Source: Bacillota bacterium
Lineage (GTDB): Bacteria; Bacillota; Desulfotomaculia; Desulfotomaculales; Desulforudaceae
DNA length: 64,000 nucleotides
Assembly (NCBI GenBank): GCA_040757205.1
Contig: JBFLXL010000003.1
Span: 124,001-188,000, forward strand
Reading direction: 5' to 3'
In this document: positions 58,115-64,000 of the stretch, one piece after another
How positions within the stretch are numbered: position 1 is the stretch's first letter
Layout of the letters: each line of letters opens with the position of its first letter
Program-made: the position numbers and the translations under genes
The notes under the pieces: generated by a model
Told to the model about the DNA's origin: nothing
The model's input: the letters and a program-made list of their open reading frames with translations, nothing else
The model's database searches: none

Positions 58115-59363
58115 GCGCTACCTGGCGCAAGACATGAGCGAGGCGATGGGACTGATCAAGGCGGATCTCGGCCCGGAGGCGGTGATCATCTCCAGCCGGA
58201 AGGTGCGGTCCAAGGGGTTTTTTGGCTTTTTCCGCCCCCGGCGCCTGGAAGTGACCGCCGCCCTGGACGAAAAGGGGACCGTCCCCCCGGGAAAGGGGAC
58301 AGTCCCCCCGGGGCCCAAGGGGGACAGTCCCCCTTGGCCGGAACCGGTGGCCGCGGCGGCGCCCGCCGTGACCGGGGGCGGCAGGCCGCCTGTTGAGGCC
58401 ATTGGGGTGCGGGGCTTGCACGCCGTACCGCTTCCCGAGCTGCACCGCGAACTGACCGAAATCAAGGACATGTTGGCCCGTTTCGCGCCGGATGCGAAAG
58501 AAGGCTACCCGGGGGTACCCGGGGGTACCAGCCTTAGCGGGTCGGCGGGTCGGCGGGTCGAGGACGACGCCGAGGCTTTTTACGGAGAGTGGCAGCGGCT
58601 CCTTGAGGAAGTGGAGATCCTGCCGGATGTTGCGGCTCACCTGATTACCGAATTACGCCGCCAGGTCGATCCGCTTGCGATCCAACGGAACGACCTGGCC
58701 CGGATCTGCCTTCAGAACGAGATTGTGCGGCTGGTGGAACCGGCCTACGCGCAGGCGGCCCAGAAGCGGGTCATGGCCTTCGTCGGGCCCACGGGCGTAG
58801 GCAAGACGACGACCCTGGCCAAAATGGCGGCCCAGTACACCCTGTTTCATGGTAAAAGCTGCGCGATTATCACCATCGATACGTACCGAATCGGGGCCGT
58901 CGAGCAGTTGAACATCTACGCCGAGATAATGGGGGTGCCCCTGGAAATCGCCATGTCTCCCCAGGATTTTGCAAAGGCGGTTCAAAGGCACCGGAACAAA
59001 GAGTTCATTTTCGTGGATACGGCCGGTCGGCCGACGCGGAACAGCGAAAAAGTGGCCGAACTGCACTCGTACTTCGCCGCCCTGGAAGATCCGGCCGACG
59101 TAATCCTGGTCTTGAGTTCGAACACCAAGCACCGCGACTTGCTGCGGGCGGTACGGCACTTCGGAAAGATGAATTATTCAAAGCTGATCTTCACCAAGGT
59201 TGACGAAACCGACACGCTGGGGTGCATTTTCAATATGATCTGCCATACCGGATTGCCGGTGGTCCAGATCACCGACGGTCAGAACGTTCCGGACGACATC
59301 CAGAACATGTATCCGAAAAAACTGGCCAAGCTCCTCACGAAGGGTGTGGAACTCGGTGCATGA
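58104..59363 (+). CDS. flhF: Flagellar SRP-like GTPase FlhF with embedded palindromes
   Basis: SRP-type GTPase that sets flagellar number and place. 419 residues: basic N-terminus (MRIKRYLAQDMSEAMGLIKADLGPEAVIISSRKV), a variable linker (about 55-150), N domain, then G domain with GPTGVGKTTTLAKMA at about 229-243, DTYRIGAVEQL, DTAGR and TKVDE. Three GGGGAC(A/C)GTCCCC units (58270-58337) are read in frame in the linker at about 56-77 as GTVPPG and GDSPP; small tandem repeats around 58505-58560 add GVPGG and GSAGRRV. Both inserts lie outside folded parts. Confidence 0.95.
   Translation: MRIKRYLAQDMSEAMGLIKADLGPEAVIISSRKVRSKGFFGFFRPRRLEVTAALDEKGTVPPGKGTVPPGPKGDSPPWPEPVAAAAPAVTGGGRPPVEAIGVRGLHAVPLPELHRELTEIKDMLARFAPDAKEGYPGVPGGTSLSGSAGRRVEDDAEAFYGEWQRLLEEVEILPDVAAHLITELRRQVDPLAIQRNDLARICLQNEIVRLVEPAYAQAAQKRVMAFVGPTGVGKTTTLAKMAAQYTLFHGKSCAIITIDTYRIGAVEQLNIYAEIMGVPLEIAMSPQDFAKAVQRHRNKEFIFVDTAGRPTRNSEKVAELHSYFAALEDPADVILVLSSNTKHRDLLRAVRHFGKMNYSKLIFTKVDETDTLGCIFNMICHTGLPVVQITDGQNVPDDIQNMYPKKLAKLLTKGVELGA
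58270..58337. repeat. GGGGACMGTCCCC palindromes inside flhF
   Basis: Units at 58273-58288 (GGGGACCGTCCCC), 58295-58309 and 58319-58333, each with extra C or G flank. In frame. Confidence 0.92.
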
Positions 59364-60228
59364 CCAGGCACAGAATCTCCGTTCCCTCGCCCACGGGATC
59401 ATCCGGCCCCGCTTTCAGCCCGATCCCGCCTCGACGCGGGTGATTGCGGTCACCAGCGGCAAGGGCGGTGTGGGCAAGACCAACCTGACGGTGAACCTGG
59501 GGCTCGCCCTGGCCCGGACCTCCAGGCGCGTGTTCCTGCTGGACGCCGACCTGGGCCTGGCGAACATCGACGTGCTCCTGGGCCTGACCCCCATCCATAC
59601 CCTGTACGACGTATTGTACGGGGTCAAGAGGCTGGAGGATATCGTGGTGACCGGGCCGTTCGACGTACAGGTCATCCCCGGAGGAGCGGGGATCCAGGAA
59701 CTGGCGAACCTGGACAGCGCGCAGCGGGAGCGGCTGATCAACATGTTGTCGTACCTGCGCACGGCCGACTTCCTGCTGATCGACACGGGGGCGGGCATCT
59801 CCCGCAACGTTTTGGGTTTTGTGGCGGCTGCCCGGGAGGTGGTCCTCGTGGTCACCCCGGAGCCCACCTCCCTGACCGACGCCTACAGTCTGATCAAGAT
59901 CCTGGCCCGGCACAAGGTGCACAGCGAAATCAGCCTGGTGGTGAACCGGGCCGGCAGCGAGCACGAGGCCGAGCAGGCGGCGGCGAAAATGCGGTTGGTA
60001 TGCGGCGAGTTCCTGAAGTTCACCGTACGTCACATCGGCTCGATCGGTGAGGACCCGGCGGTGATTCGGGCGGTGAAGAACCAGGAGCCGTTCATCACGG
60101 CGGCGCCCAACTCGGTGGCGGCACGGGATGTGCAGAACCTGGCCCGGTATTATTTGGACGGGCAGATCCGGCCGCCGGCCGGTGCGGTGGACAGCTTTAT
60201 CAGCCGGCTGTTCCGGCTGTTCAGGTAA
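59356..60228 (+). CDS. flhG: MinD-like ATPase FlhG (YlxH)
   Basis: Partner of FlhF that limits flagellar number. 290 residues from GTG 59356: deviant Walker A SGKGGVGKTNL, LDADLGLANIDVLLGL, LLIDTGAGISRNVLGFV and TPEPTSLTDAYSLIK, all ParA/MinD marks of the FlhG branch. An N-terminal activator peptide (HDQAQNLRSLA) that stimulates FlhF is present. GTG 59344 is an in-frame alternative. Overlaps flhF by 8 bases. Confidence 0.95.
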   Translation: MHDQAQNLRSLAHGIIRPRFQPDPASTRVIAVTSGKGGVGKTNLTVNLGLALARTSRRVFLLDADLGLANIDVLLGLTPIHTLYDVLYGVKRLEDIVVTGPFDVQVIPGGAGIQELANLDSAQRERLINMLSYLRTADFLLIDTGAGISRNVLGFVAAAREVVLVVTPEPTSLTDAYSLIKILARHKVHSEISLVVNRAGSEHEAEQAAAKMRLVCGEFLKFTVRHIGSIGEDPAVIRAVKNQEPFITAAPNSVAARDVQNLARYYLDGQIRPPAGAVDSFISRLFRLFR

Positions 60229-60251
60229 GAAAACGAGGTGGTTCAAAAACC

Positions 60252-60926
60252 ATGCGTCTAGAAATCGGCCAGAAGATGTATATGGCTCGCGACGAGGACG
60301 CGGATCACTACGTGACCTCGCTCCAGGACGCGACCGAAGAGTACCTTTTAGTCGGTGTTCCTTACTACCTTGGTCATCCCCTGATCTTGATGAAGGGCGA
60401 TGCGGTGCTGGTGACCTGTGTCGGCGAAGACGGTGTGTACCGTTTTTCCACTGTGTGCCGGGGGCGCCGATTGGACCGGGTGCTCCTCTATGTGCTGAGC
60501 CGCCCGGAACGGGTGGCGCGGATCCAGCGGCGGCGCCTGGTCCGCTTGCCGGTAACCCTTGAGGTCCGCGGCGGGGAAAAAACGAAACACGGCAGCGTGC
60601 AGGAATACAGTCGCTGGTACGCGTCGGACATCAGCGGGGGTGGGGTCAGCCTGATCTTTGACCAACCCCCGGCGGTGGGTGCCAGGCTGGTTCTCGAGTT
60701 CTCCCTCCCGGCTCAGGGCCGGCCCCGGCAAATCTTCACCGAAGGAAAGGTGAAACGGGTTCAGCTGCTGGAGGAAGAATACGGCCCGCCAAGGTTCCTG
60801 GTGGGGATCAAGTTTCAGGGGTTGTCCAAAGCCGATGAGGACGCGATCGTCGCCTACATTTTCCGGAAGATGGTCGAAGAGCGAGGTGCCAGAGGTGCCA
60901 GAGGTGCCAGGCACTTAACTTATTAA
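60252..60926 (+). CDS. PilZ-domain c-di-GMP-binding flagellar brake protein (YcgR type)
   Basis: 224 residues: N-terminal YcgR-like domain (about 1-90) and a PilZ domain with QRRRLVRLP (RxxxR, about 91-99) and DISGGGVS (DxSxxG, about 126-133), the two c-di-GMP contacts. In enteric bacteria and Bacillus such proteins slow or stop the motor when c-di-GMP is high. The C-terminal GARGARGARHLTY is encoded by three tandem 9-base units AGGTGCCAG. ATG 60252 after AACGAGG. Confidence 0.92.
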   Translation: MRLEIGQKMYMARDEDADHYVTSLQDATEEYLLVGVPYYLGHPLILMKGDAVLVTCVGEDGVYRFSTVCRGRRLDRVLLYVLSRPERVARIQRRRLVRLPVTLEVRGGEKTKHGSVQEYSRWYASDISGGGVSLIFDQPPAVGARLVLEFSLPAQGRPRQIFTEGKVKRVQLLEEEYGPPRFLVGIKFQGLSKADEDAIVAYIFRKMVEERGARGARGARHLTY

Positions 60927-60963
60927 CTTATTGCAGGCAGCCCTCCTTGATTTCGAGATTAAG

Positions 60964-61755
60964 ATGGCTGAAGGTGCTAAGGGGGTGGTTGGAGTCTGGC
61001 ACCAATTCCGGGACACCAAAAACAGCGTGTTGCGCGAGCAGCTCATTGTCGAGCACCTGTCCCTGGTCCGGCATATCGCCGGGCGCCTGGCGGTGCGGCT
61101 GCCGTCTTTCATCGCCCAGGAGGACCTGGAGGGCTGGGGGGTTTTCGGCCTGATCGAGGCCGTGGAGAAGTACGACCCGAACTATGGCACCGACTTCAGG
61201 ACTTTCGCGTACCACCGGATCCGGGGGGCCATCCTGGACGAGGTGCGTCGCCAGTCCTGGCTGCCCCGCTCGCTCTGGCACCGGCTGCAGGAAATCAACG
61301 AAGCCCGCGACCGGCTGGAACGGGAAAGCGGGACGTCGGTCACGGACGCCGAAGTGGCCAGAGCCATGGGGATGACCGGACAGGAGTTCCGCCGATTGGC
61401 CAATCATTTTTATTCGGTGTCGGTAATGTCTCTGGACGATGTCCGGACGACCCGAAACGGAGAACAGGTGCCTTGGGGGAACCTCGTGGAGGATACCGGC
61501 AGTCCCGATCCGGTGGAACGCGTTCTGGAGGAGGAGGACCAGCAGGTTTTGTTGGCCGCCGTCAGCCAACTGGAGGAAAAGGACCGGCTGGTCTTGGCCC
61601 TGTATTACCAGGAGGGCTTGACCTTGAAGGAACTGGGGCGGGTGCTCGAGGTAACCGAATCCCGGGCCTGCCAACTGCACGCCCGGGCCATCGCCCGGCT
61701 GCGGGACAAGATTGCAAAAACGGCGGCCGGCAAAGGAGGGGGGGGTGGTGATTGA
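60964..61755 (+). CDS. fliA: RNA polymerase sigma factor for flagellar operons (sigma-28/SigD)
   Basis: Directs late flagellar and chemotaxis transcription; held by FlgM (21503). 263 residues with the sigma-70 family regions: region 2 (EHLSLVRHIAGRLAVRLPSF, DLEGWGVFGLIEAVEKYDPN, FRTFAYHRIRGAILDEVRRQSWLPR), region 3 and region 4 (QLEEKDRLVLALYYQEGLTLKELGRVLEVTESRACQLHARAIARLR), matching FliA/SigD. ATG 60964; a TTG at 60931 is in frame but less likely. Its targets probably include the four sites listed here. Confidence 0.96.
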   Translation: MAEGAKGVVGVWHQFRDTKNSVLREQLIVEHLSLVRHIAGRLAVRLPSFIAQEDLEGWGVFGLIEAVEKYDPNYGTDFRTFAYHRIRGAILDEVRRQSWLPRSLWHRLQEINEARDRLERESGTSVTDAEVARAMGMTGQEFRRLANHFYSVSVMSLDDVRTTRNGEQVPWGNLVEDTGSPDPVERVLEEEDQQVLLAAVSQLEEKDRLVLALYYQEGLTLKELGRVLEVTESRACQLHARAIARLRDKIAKTAAGKGGGGGD

Positions 61756-62182
61756 CAACGCCTGGCTCTTTACCGTGCTCTACCTGGGCGGGGTGCTCAC
61801 GGTCTTCGTGGTGACCGCCGGCGGGTTCTTTATCTGGTTGCGCCGCCGGCGCCGGTCCTTCGACGAGGAACTGGAACTCTCGGTCGCCCGTGAGACCGAG
61901 CCGGAAATCCGGCTAAAGAATTTGGAGAACCAGATCGAAAACCTAATCAGGGTCAATACCGAGATGAACCAACGGATGAAGTGGATCGAAAACCAGCTTT
62001 CGGCCCTGATCGCCCAGGGCGGCCGTCCCGGAAGGAAAGCCGCTCCGGAGGAACAGGTGTGCCAGGCTTTCGACCGGGGCAAACCGGTCGCGGATTTGGC
62101 CCGCCAGTTCGGCAGGCACAAGGGGGAAATCGAGCTGATGCTCAATCTGAGGCGCATGCGCCGGGAGAGTGAAAGCGGATGA
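61748..62182 (+). CDS. Membrane-anchored coiled-coil protein of the sigD-flgG region
   Basis: 144 residues: one N-terminal TM helix (WLFTVLYLGGVLTVFVVTAGGFFIWL), a basic cluster (RRRRRS), a coiled coil (about 55-92, IRLKNLENQIENLIRVNTEMN), and a short helix-turn-helix-like end (VCQAFDRGKPVADLARQFGRHKGEIELML). Proteins of this shape (DUF6115-like) stand near sigD in Gram-positive flagellar loci; function unknown. GTG 61748, with a second GTG at 61745, after AAGGAGG. Start overlaps the sigD end; stop overlaps the next start (ATGA). Confidence 0.8.
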   Translation: MIDNAWLFTVLYLGGVLTVFVVTAGGFFIWLRRRRRSFDEELELSVARETEPEIRLKNLENQIENLIRVNTEMNQRMKWIENQLSALIAQGGRPGRKAAPEEQVCQAFDRGKPVADLARQFGRHKGEIELMLNLRRMRRESESG

Positions 62183-62916
62183 TCAGGGGCATCTACACCG
62201 CGGCGTCGGGCATGCTGGCCGGTCAGACCCGCCTGGATACGGTGGCCCACAACGTCGCCAACGTCAATACCACCGGTTTCCGGCGGCAGCAACCGGCCTT
62301 CGCGCCCTTTTTGCAGGCGGCCGTCATGCGGCATGATCAAGGGTTGCCTCTTGGCGTCACCTCTTTAGGGGCGGTGCCAAAAGCCTTGGTCACCGACCCG
62401 GCCGCGGGACCGGAAACCCAAACCGGGCGCACCATGGACCTGGCGCTGGAGGGGGAAGGATTCTTCACGGTGGAACGGGACGGCCGGTATCTGTATACGC
62501 GGGCCGGGTCGTTCAAGGTGGACGCCTCCGGCAATCTGGTCACGCCTGCGCACGACCAGGTGCTGGGTGAAAGCGGGCCGCTCAGGGTCAAAAACGGAGA
62601 CTTCACGGTGAGCGCCGACGGGCGGGTATTCCTGTCCACCGGGGAAGAGCTGGACCGGCTGCGGTTGACGGCGTTGCCCGGGCGGGAGGCGCTGACCCGC
62701 ACTCCGGACGGCTTTTTGGTTACGGAAGCGGCGACCGTGCCGGCCGTAAACACCCGAGTGCACCAGGGCTTCCTGGAGGGGTCCAACGTAAACCTGGCCG
62801 TGGAGATGGTGGAGCTCCTGCTGGCGTCGCGGCTCTATGCGGCCAACCAGCGCGCGGTCCGCACCCACGACACACTGGCGGAAAAGGCGGTCAGCCAGGT
62901 CGGCGCCCTCCGGTAA
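62179..62916 (+). CDS. flgG: Flagellar basal-body rod protein FlgG/FlgF
   Basis: Distal rod (or FlgF-like) protein. 245 residues: IRGIYTAASGMLAGQTRLDTVAHNVANVNTTGFRR start, RTMDLALEGEGFFTVERDGRYLYTRAGSFKVDASG middle, and the C-terminal QGFLEGSNVNLAVEMVELLLASRLYAANQRAVRTHD. These fit FlgF/FlgG (FlhO/FlhP). Only one such gene lies here although two are usual, and I cannot tell which role it takes. ATGA coupling with the upstream gene. Confidence 0.93.
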   Translation: MIRGIYTAASGMLAGQTRLDTVAHNVANVNTTGFRRQQPAFAPFLQAAVMRHDQGLPLGVTSLGAVPKALVTDPAAGPETQTGRTMDLALEGEGFFTVERDGRYLYTRAGSFKVDASGNLVTPAHDQVLGESGPLRVKNGDFTVSADGRVFLSTGEELDRLRLTALPGREALTRTPDGFLVTEAATVPAVNTRVHQGFLEGSNVNLAVEMVELLLASRLYAANQRAVRTHDTLAEKAVSQVGALR

Positions 62917-62989
62917 AGGGCACCGGGGTTTTACGGATAAAGAATGGAGGTATTGCGCACCAAGCCCAATGACTCACGCAAACGCAACA

Positions 62990-63490
62990 ATGAAGGCCGA
63001 ACAGATAAAAGAGATACACGTGGGGATCGCCGAATACGGCGTCGCCCGCAGTCCTCACCGTCTGCTCACCCTCGGGCTGGGTTCGTGCGTCGGTGTGGCG
63101 CTTTACGACCCGGTATTCCGGGTGGGGGGCCTCGCCCACGTCATGCTTCCGGACAGCACGCTGTTTCGTGACACTGGCGGCAAGCCCGCGAAATTTGCGG
63201 ATCTGGCGATCAAGGTCCTGTTTCGCAACCTGCAATCGGCCGGGGGCCGGAACGGGCGGGTGGTGGCCAAGCTGGCGGGAGGGGCGCAGATGTTTTTTGG
63301 GAACAGCCGAGCGGCACAGATGGCCGTCGGGGAACGGAACATCGAGGCGGTCCGCGGGGTCCTGAAGGAATTGGGGATCGTAATCTTAGCCGAGGACGTC
63401 GGGGGGAACAAAGGACGGACGGTCATCCTGGACACGGCCGATGGGTCCCTGACTGTCAGAACCCTCGGATTGGCGGAGCAGGTGATCTAA
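62990..63490 (+). CDS. cheD: Chemoreceptor glutamine deamidase CheD
   Basis: Deamidates receptor glutamines and, in Bacillus-type systems, works with CheC. 166 residues: GLGSCVGVALYDP with the catalytic Cys (about 33), GGLAHVMLPDS with the catalytic His, and AKLAGGAQMFFGNS, all family hallmarks. ATG 62990 is given; ATG 62969 is in frame with no better ribosome binding site, and GGAGG at 62946-62950 lies rather far from both. cheC and cheY are not visible in this window. Confidence 0.94.
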   Translation: MKAEQIKEIHVGIAEYGVARSPHRLLTLGLGSCVGVALYDPVFRVGGLAHVMLPDSTLFRDTGGKPAKFADLAIKVLFRNLQSAGGRNGRVVAKLAGGAQMFFGNSRAAQMAVGERNIEAVRGVLKELGIVILAEDVGGNKGRTVILDTADGSLTVRTLGLAEQVI

Positions 63491-63491
63491 G

Positions 63492-64000
63492 GTGGACTTC
63501 CAGGAATTCAAGAACCGGGTGGCCAGGGAGTTGAAGCTTGACCTGAACAGCTATAAGGACGGTCAGTTGCAGCGGCGAATCAACACCCTGATGACGCGAA
63601 AGAAGATCAACACTTACGCGGACTACTACCGGGTTATCTCCGGGGACCGGGCGCACTTCGGCGATTTCGTCGATTACCTGACGATCAACGTAACCGAGTT
63701 CTTCCGGGACAGCCGGGCTTTTCAGCAACTCGAGCAGAAAGTGCTTCCCGAACTGCTGGCCGGCAATTCACGGTTGAAGATCTGGAGCGCGGCCTGTTCC
63801 AATGGTGCCGAACCCTATTCGTTGGCGATCATCCTGGACGAGTTGACGCCGGGAAGACACCACCGGATCGAGGCCACGGACCTGGACCCGAACATTTTGC
63901 GGACGGCGGCCGAAGGCTCGTATCCGCCCGACCTTCTGCGCAATGTGCCGGCCGTCCGCCGGGAGAAGTACTTCCAGAGAGAAAACGGCCGCTACATTCT
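63492..64000 (+). CDS. cheR: Chemotaxis protein methyltransferase CheR (partial)
   Basis: GTG 63492 opens a frame running off the right edge, about 169 residues visible: N-terminal helical domain (DFQEFKNRVARELKLDLNSY, QLQRRINTLMTRKKI), YLTINVTEFFRDSRAFQQLE, and the start of the SAM domain LKIWSAACSNGAEPYSLAIIL, EATDLDPNIL. It methylates receptor glutamates, opposite to CheB. One base after the cheD stop, with AGGTGA in the cheD end as ribosome binding site. Confidence 0.95.
   Translation, partial: MDFQEFKNRVARELKLDLNSYKDGQLQRRINTLMTRKKINTYADYYRVISGDRAHFGDFVDYLTINVTEFFRDSRAFQQLEQKVLPELLAGNSRLKIWSAACSNGAEPYSLAIILDELTPGRHHRIEATDLDPNILRTAAEGSYPPDLLRNVPAVRREKYFQRENGRYI

Overview
This is a 64 kb stretch of GC-rich bacterial chromosome with heavy use of GTG and TTG starts and strong GGAGG ribosome binding sites. 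Four things suggest a motile, probably spore-forming, high-GC member of the Clostridia of the Peptococcaceae or Candidatus Desulforudis type: obg preceded by what looks like a Spo0B-type gene end, the nadD-rsfS and leuS housekeeping neighbourhood, an archaeal-type (class V) fructose bisphosphatase, and a Gram-positive flagellar/chemotaxis supercluster. The organism call is inference from gene content and order.

Layout. (1) 1-13,256 is housekeeping: obg, proB, a HIT protein, nadD, a small RRM protein, rsfS, tRNA-Ala, leuS, a small winged-helix-like protein, tRNA-Thr, a FliK-like/FlhB-C-like gene pair, rnhA, then class V FBPase and inorganic pyrophosphatase on the minus strand. (2) 13,257-15,700 is a mixed region with direct repeats, a two-helix zinc-ribbon protein, a CBS-pair protein, a Tat-exported SagB-type nitroreductase and tRNA-Val. 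(3) 15,896-21,439 holds motA-motB (minus) divergent from cheW-cheA-cheB. (4) 21,503-30,853 holds late flagellar genes: flgM-flgN-flgK-flgL and flaG on plus, a hicB-hicA toxin-antitoxin pair, then a fliT-like gene, fliS, fliD, a second flaG and flagellin on minus. (5) 30,875-40,683 is flagellin glycosylation: a Maf-type glycosyltransferase and a pseudaminic acid set (pseB, pseG, pseI, pseC, an SpsF-like cytidylyltransferase) with an inserted methyltransferase and ATP-grasp enzyme. (6) 41,085-64,000 is one long early/middle flagellar operon, flgB to cheR, preceded by a class I cyclic-di-GMP riboswitch with its own terminator.

How it works together. The riboswitch is placed to stop the basal-body/export/C-ring operon when c-di-GMP is high, and a PilZ/YcgR-type protein near the operon end gives a second, post-translational c-di-GMP input. 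The same operon encodes sigma-28. Sites fitting the sigma-28 consensus lie in front of cheW-cheA-cheB, flgM, flaG and flagellin, so flgM/sigma-28 should run the late genes. Flagellin is then exported with FliS and probably glycosylated by Maf with the nonulosonic acid made by the pse genes.

Most unusual feature: short palindromes of the form GGGGAC(A/T)GTCCCC, singly or in clusters, occur in gaps and also in frame inside coding sequences (flgC, fliI, fliO, the fliP signal peptide, flhF, the fliT-like gene). They are read as Gly-Asp-Ser-Pro, Gly-Thr-Val-Pro or Gly-Gln-Ser-Pro runs in non-conserved linkers. At least three further dispersed repeat families also enter genes, one of which supplies the stop codon of fliH and another the C-terminal tail of flhB. 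I found no CRISPR array, rRNA or intact transposase.
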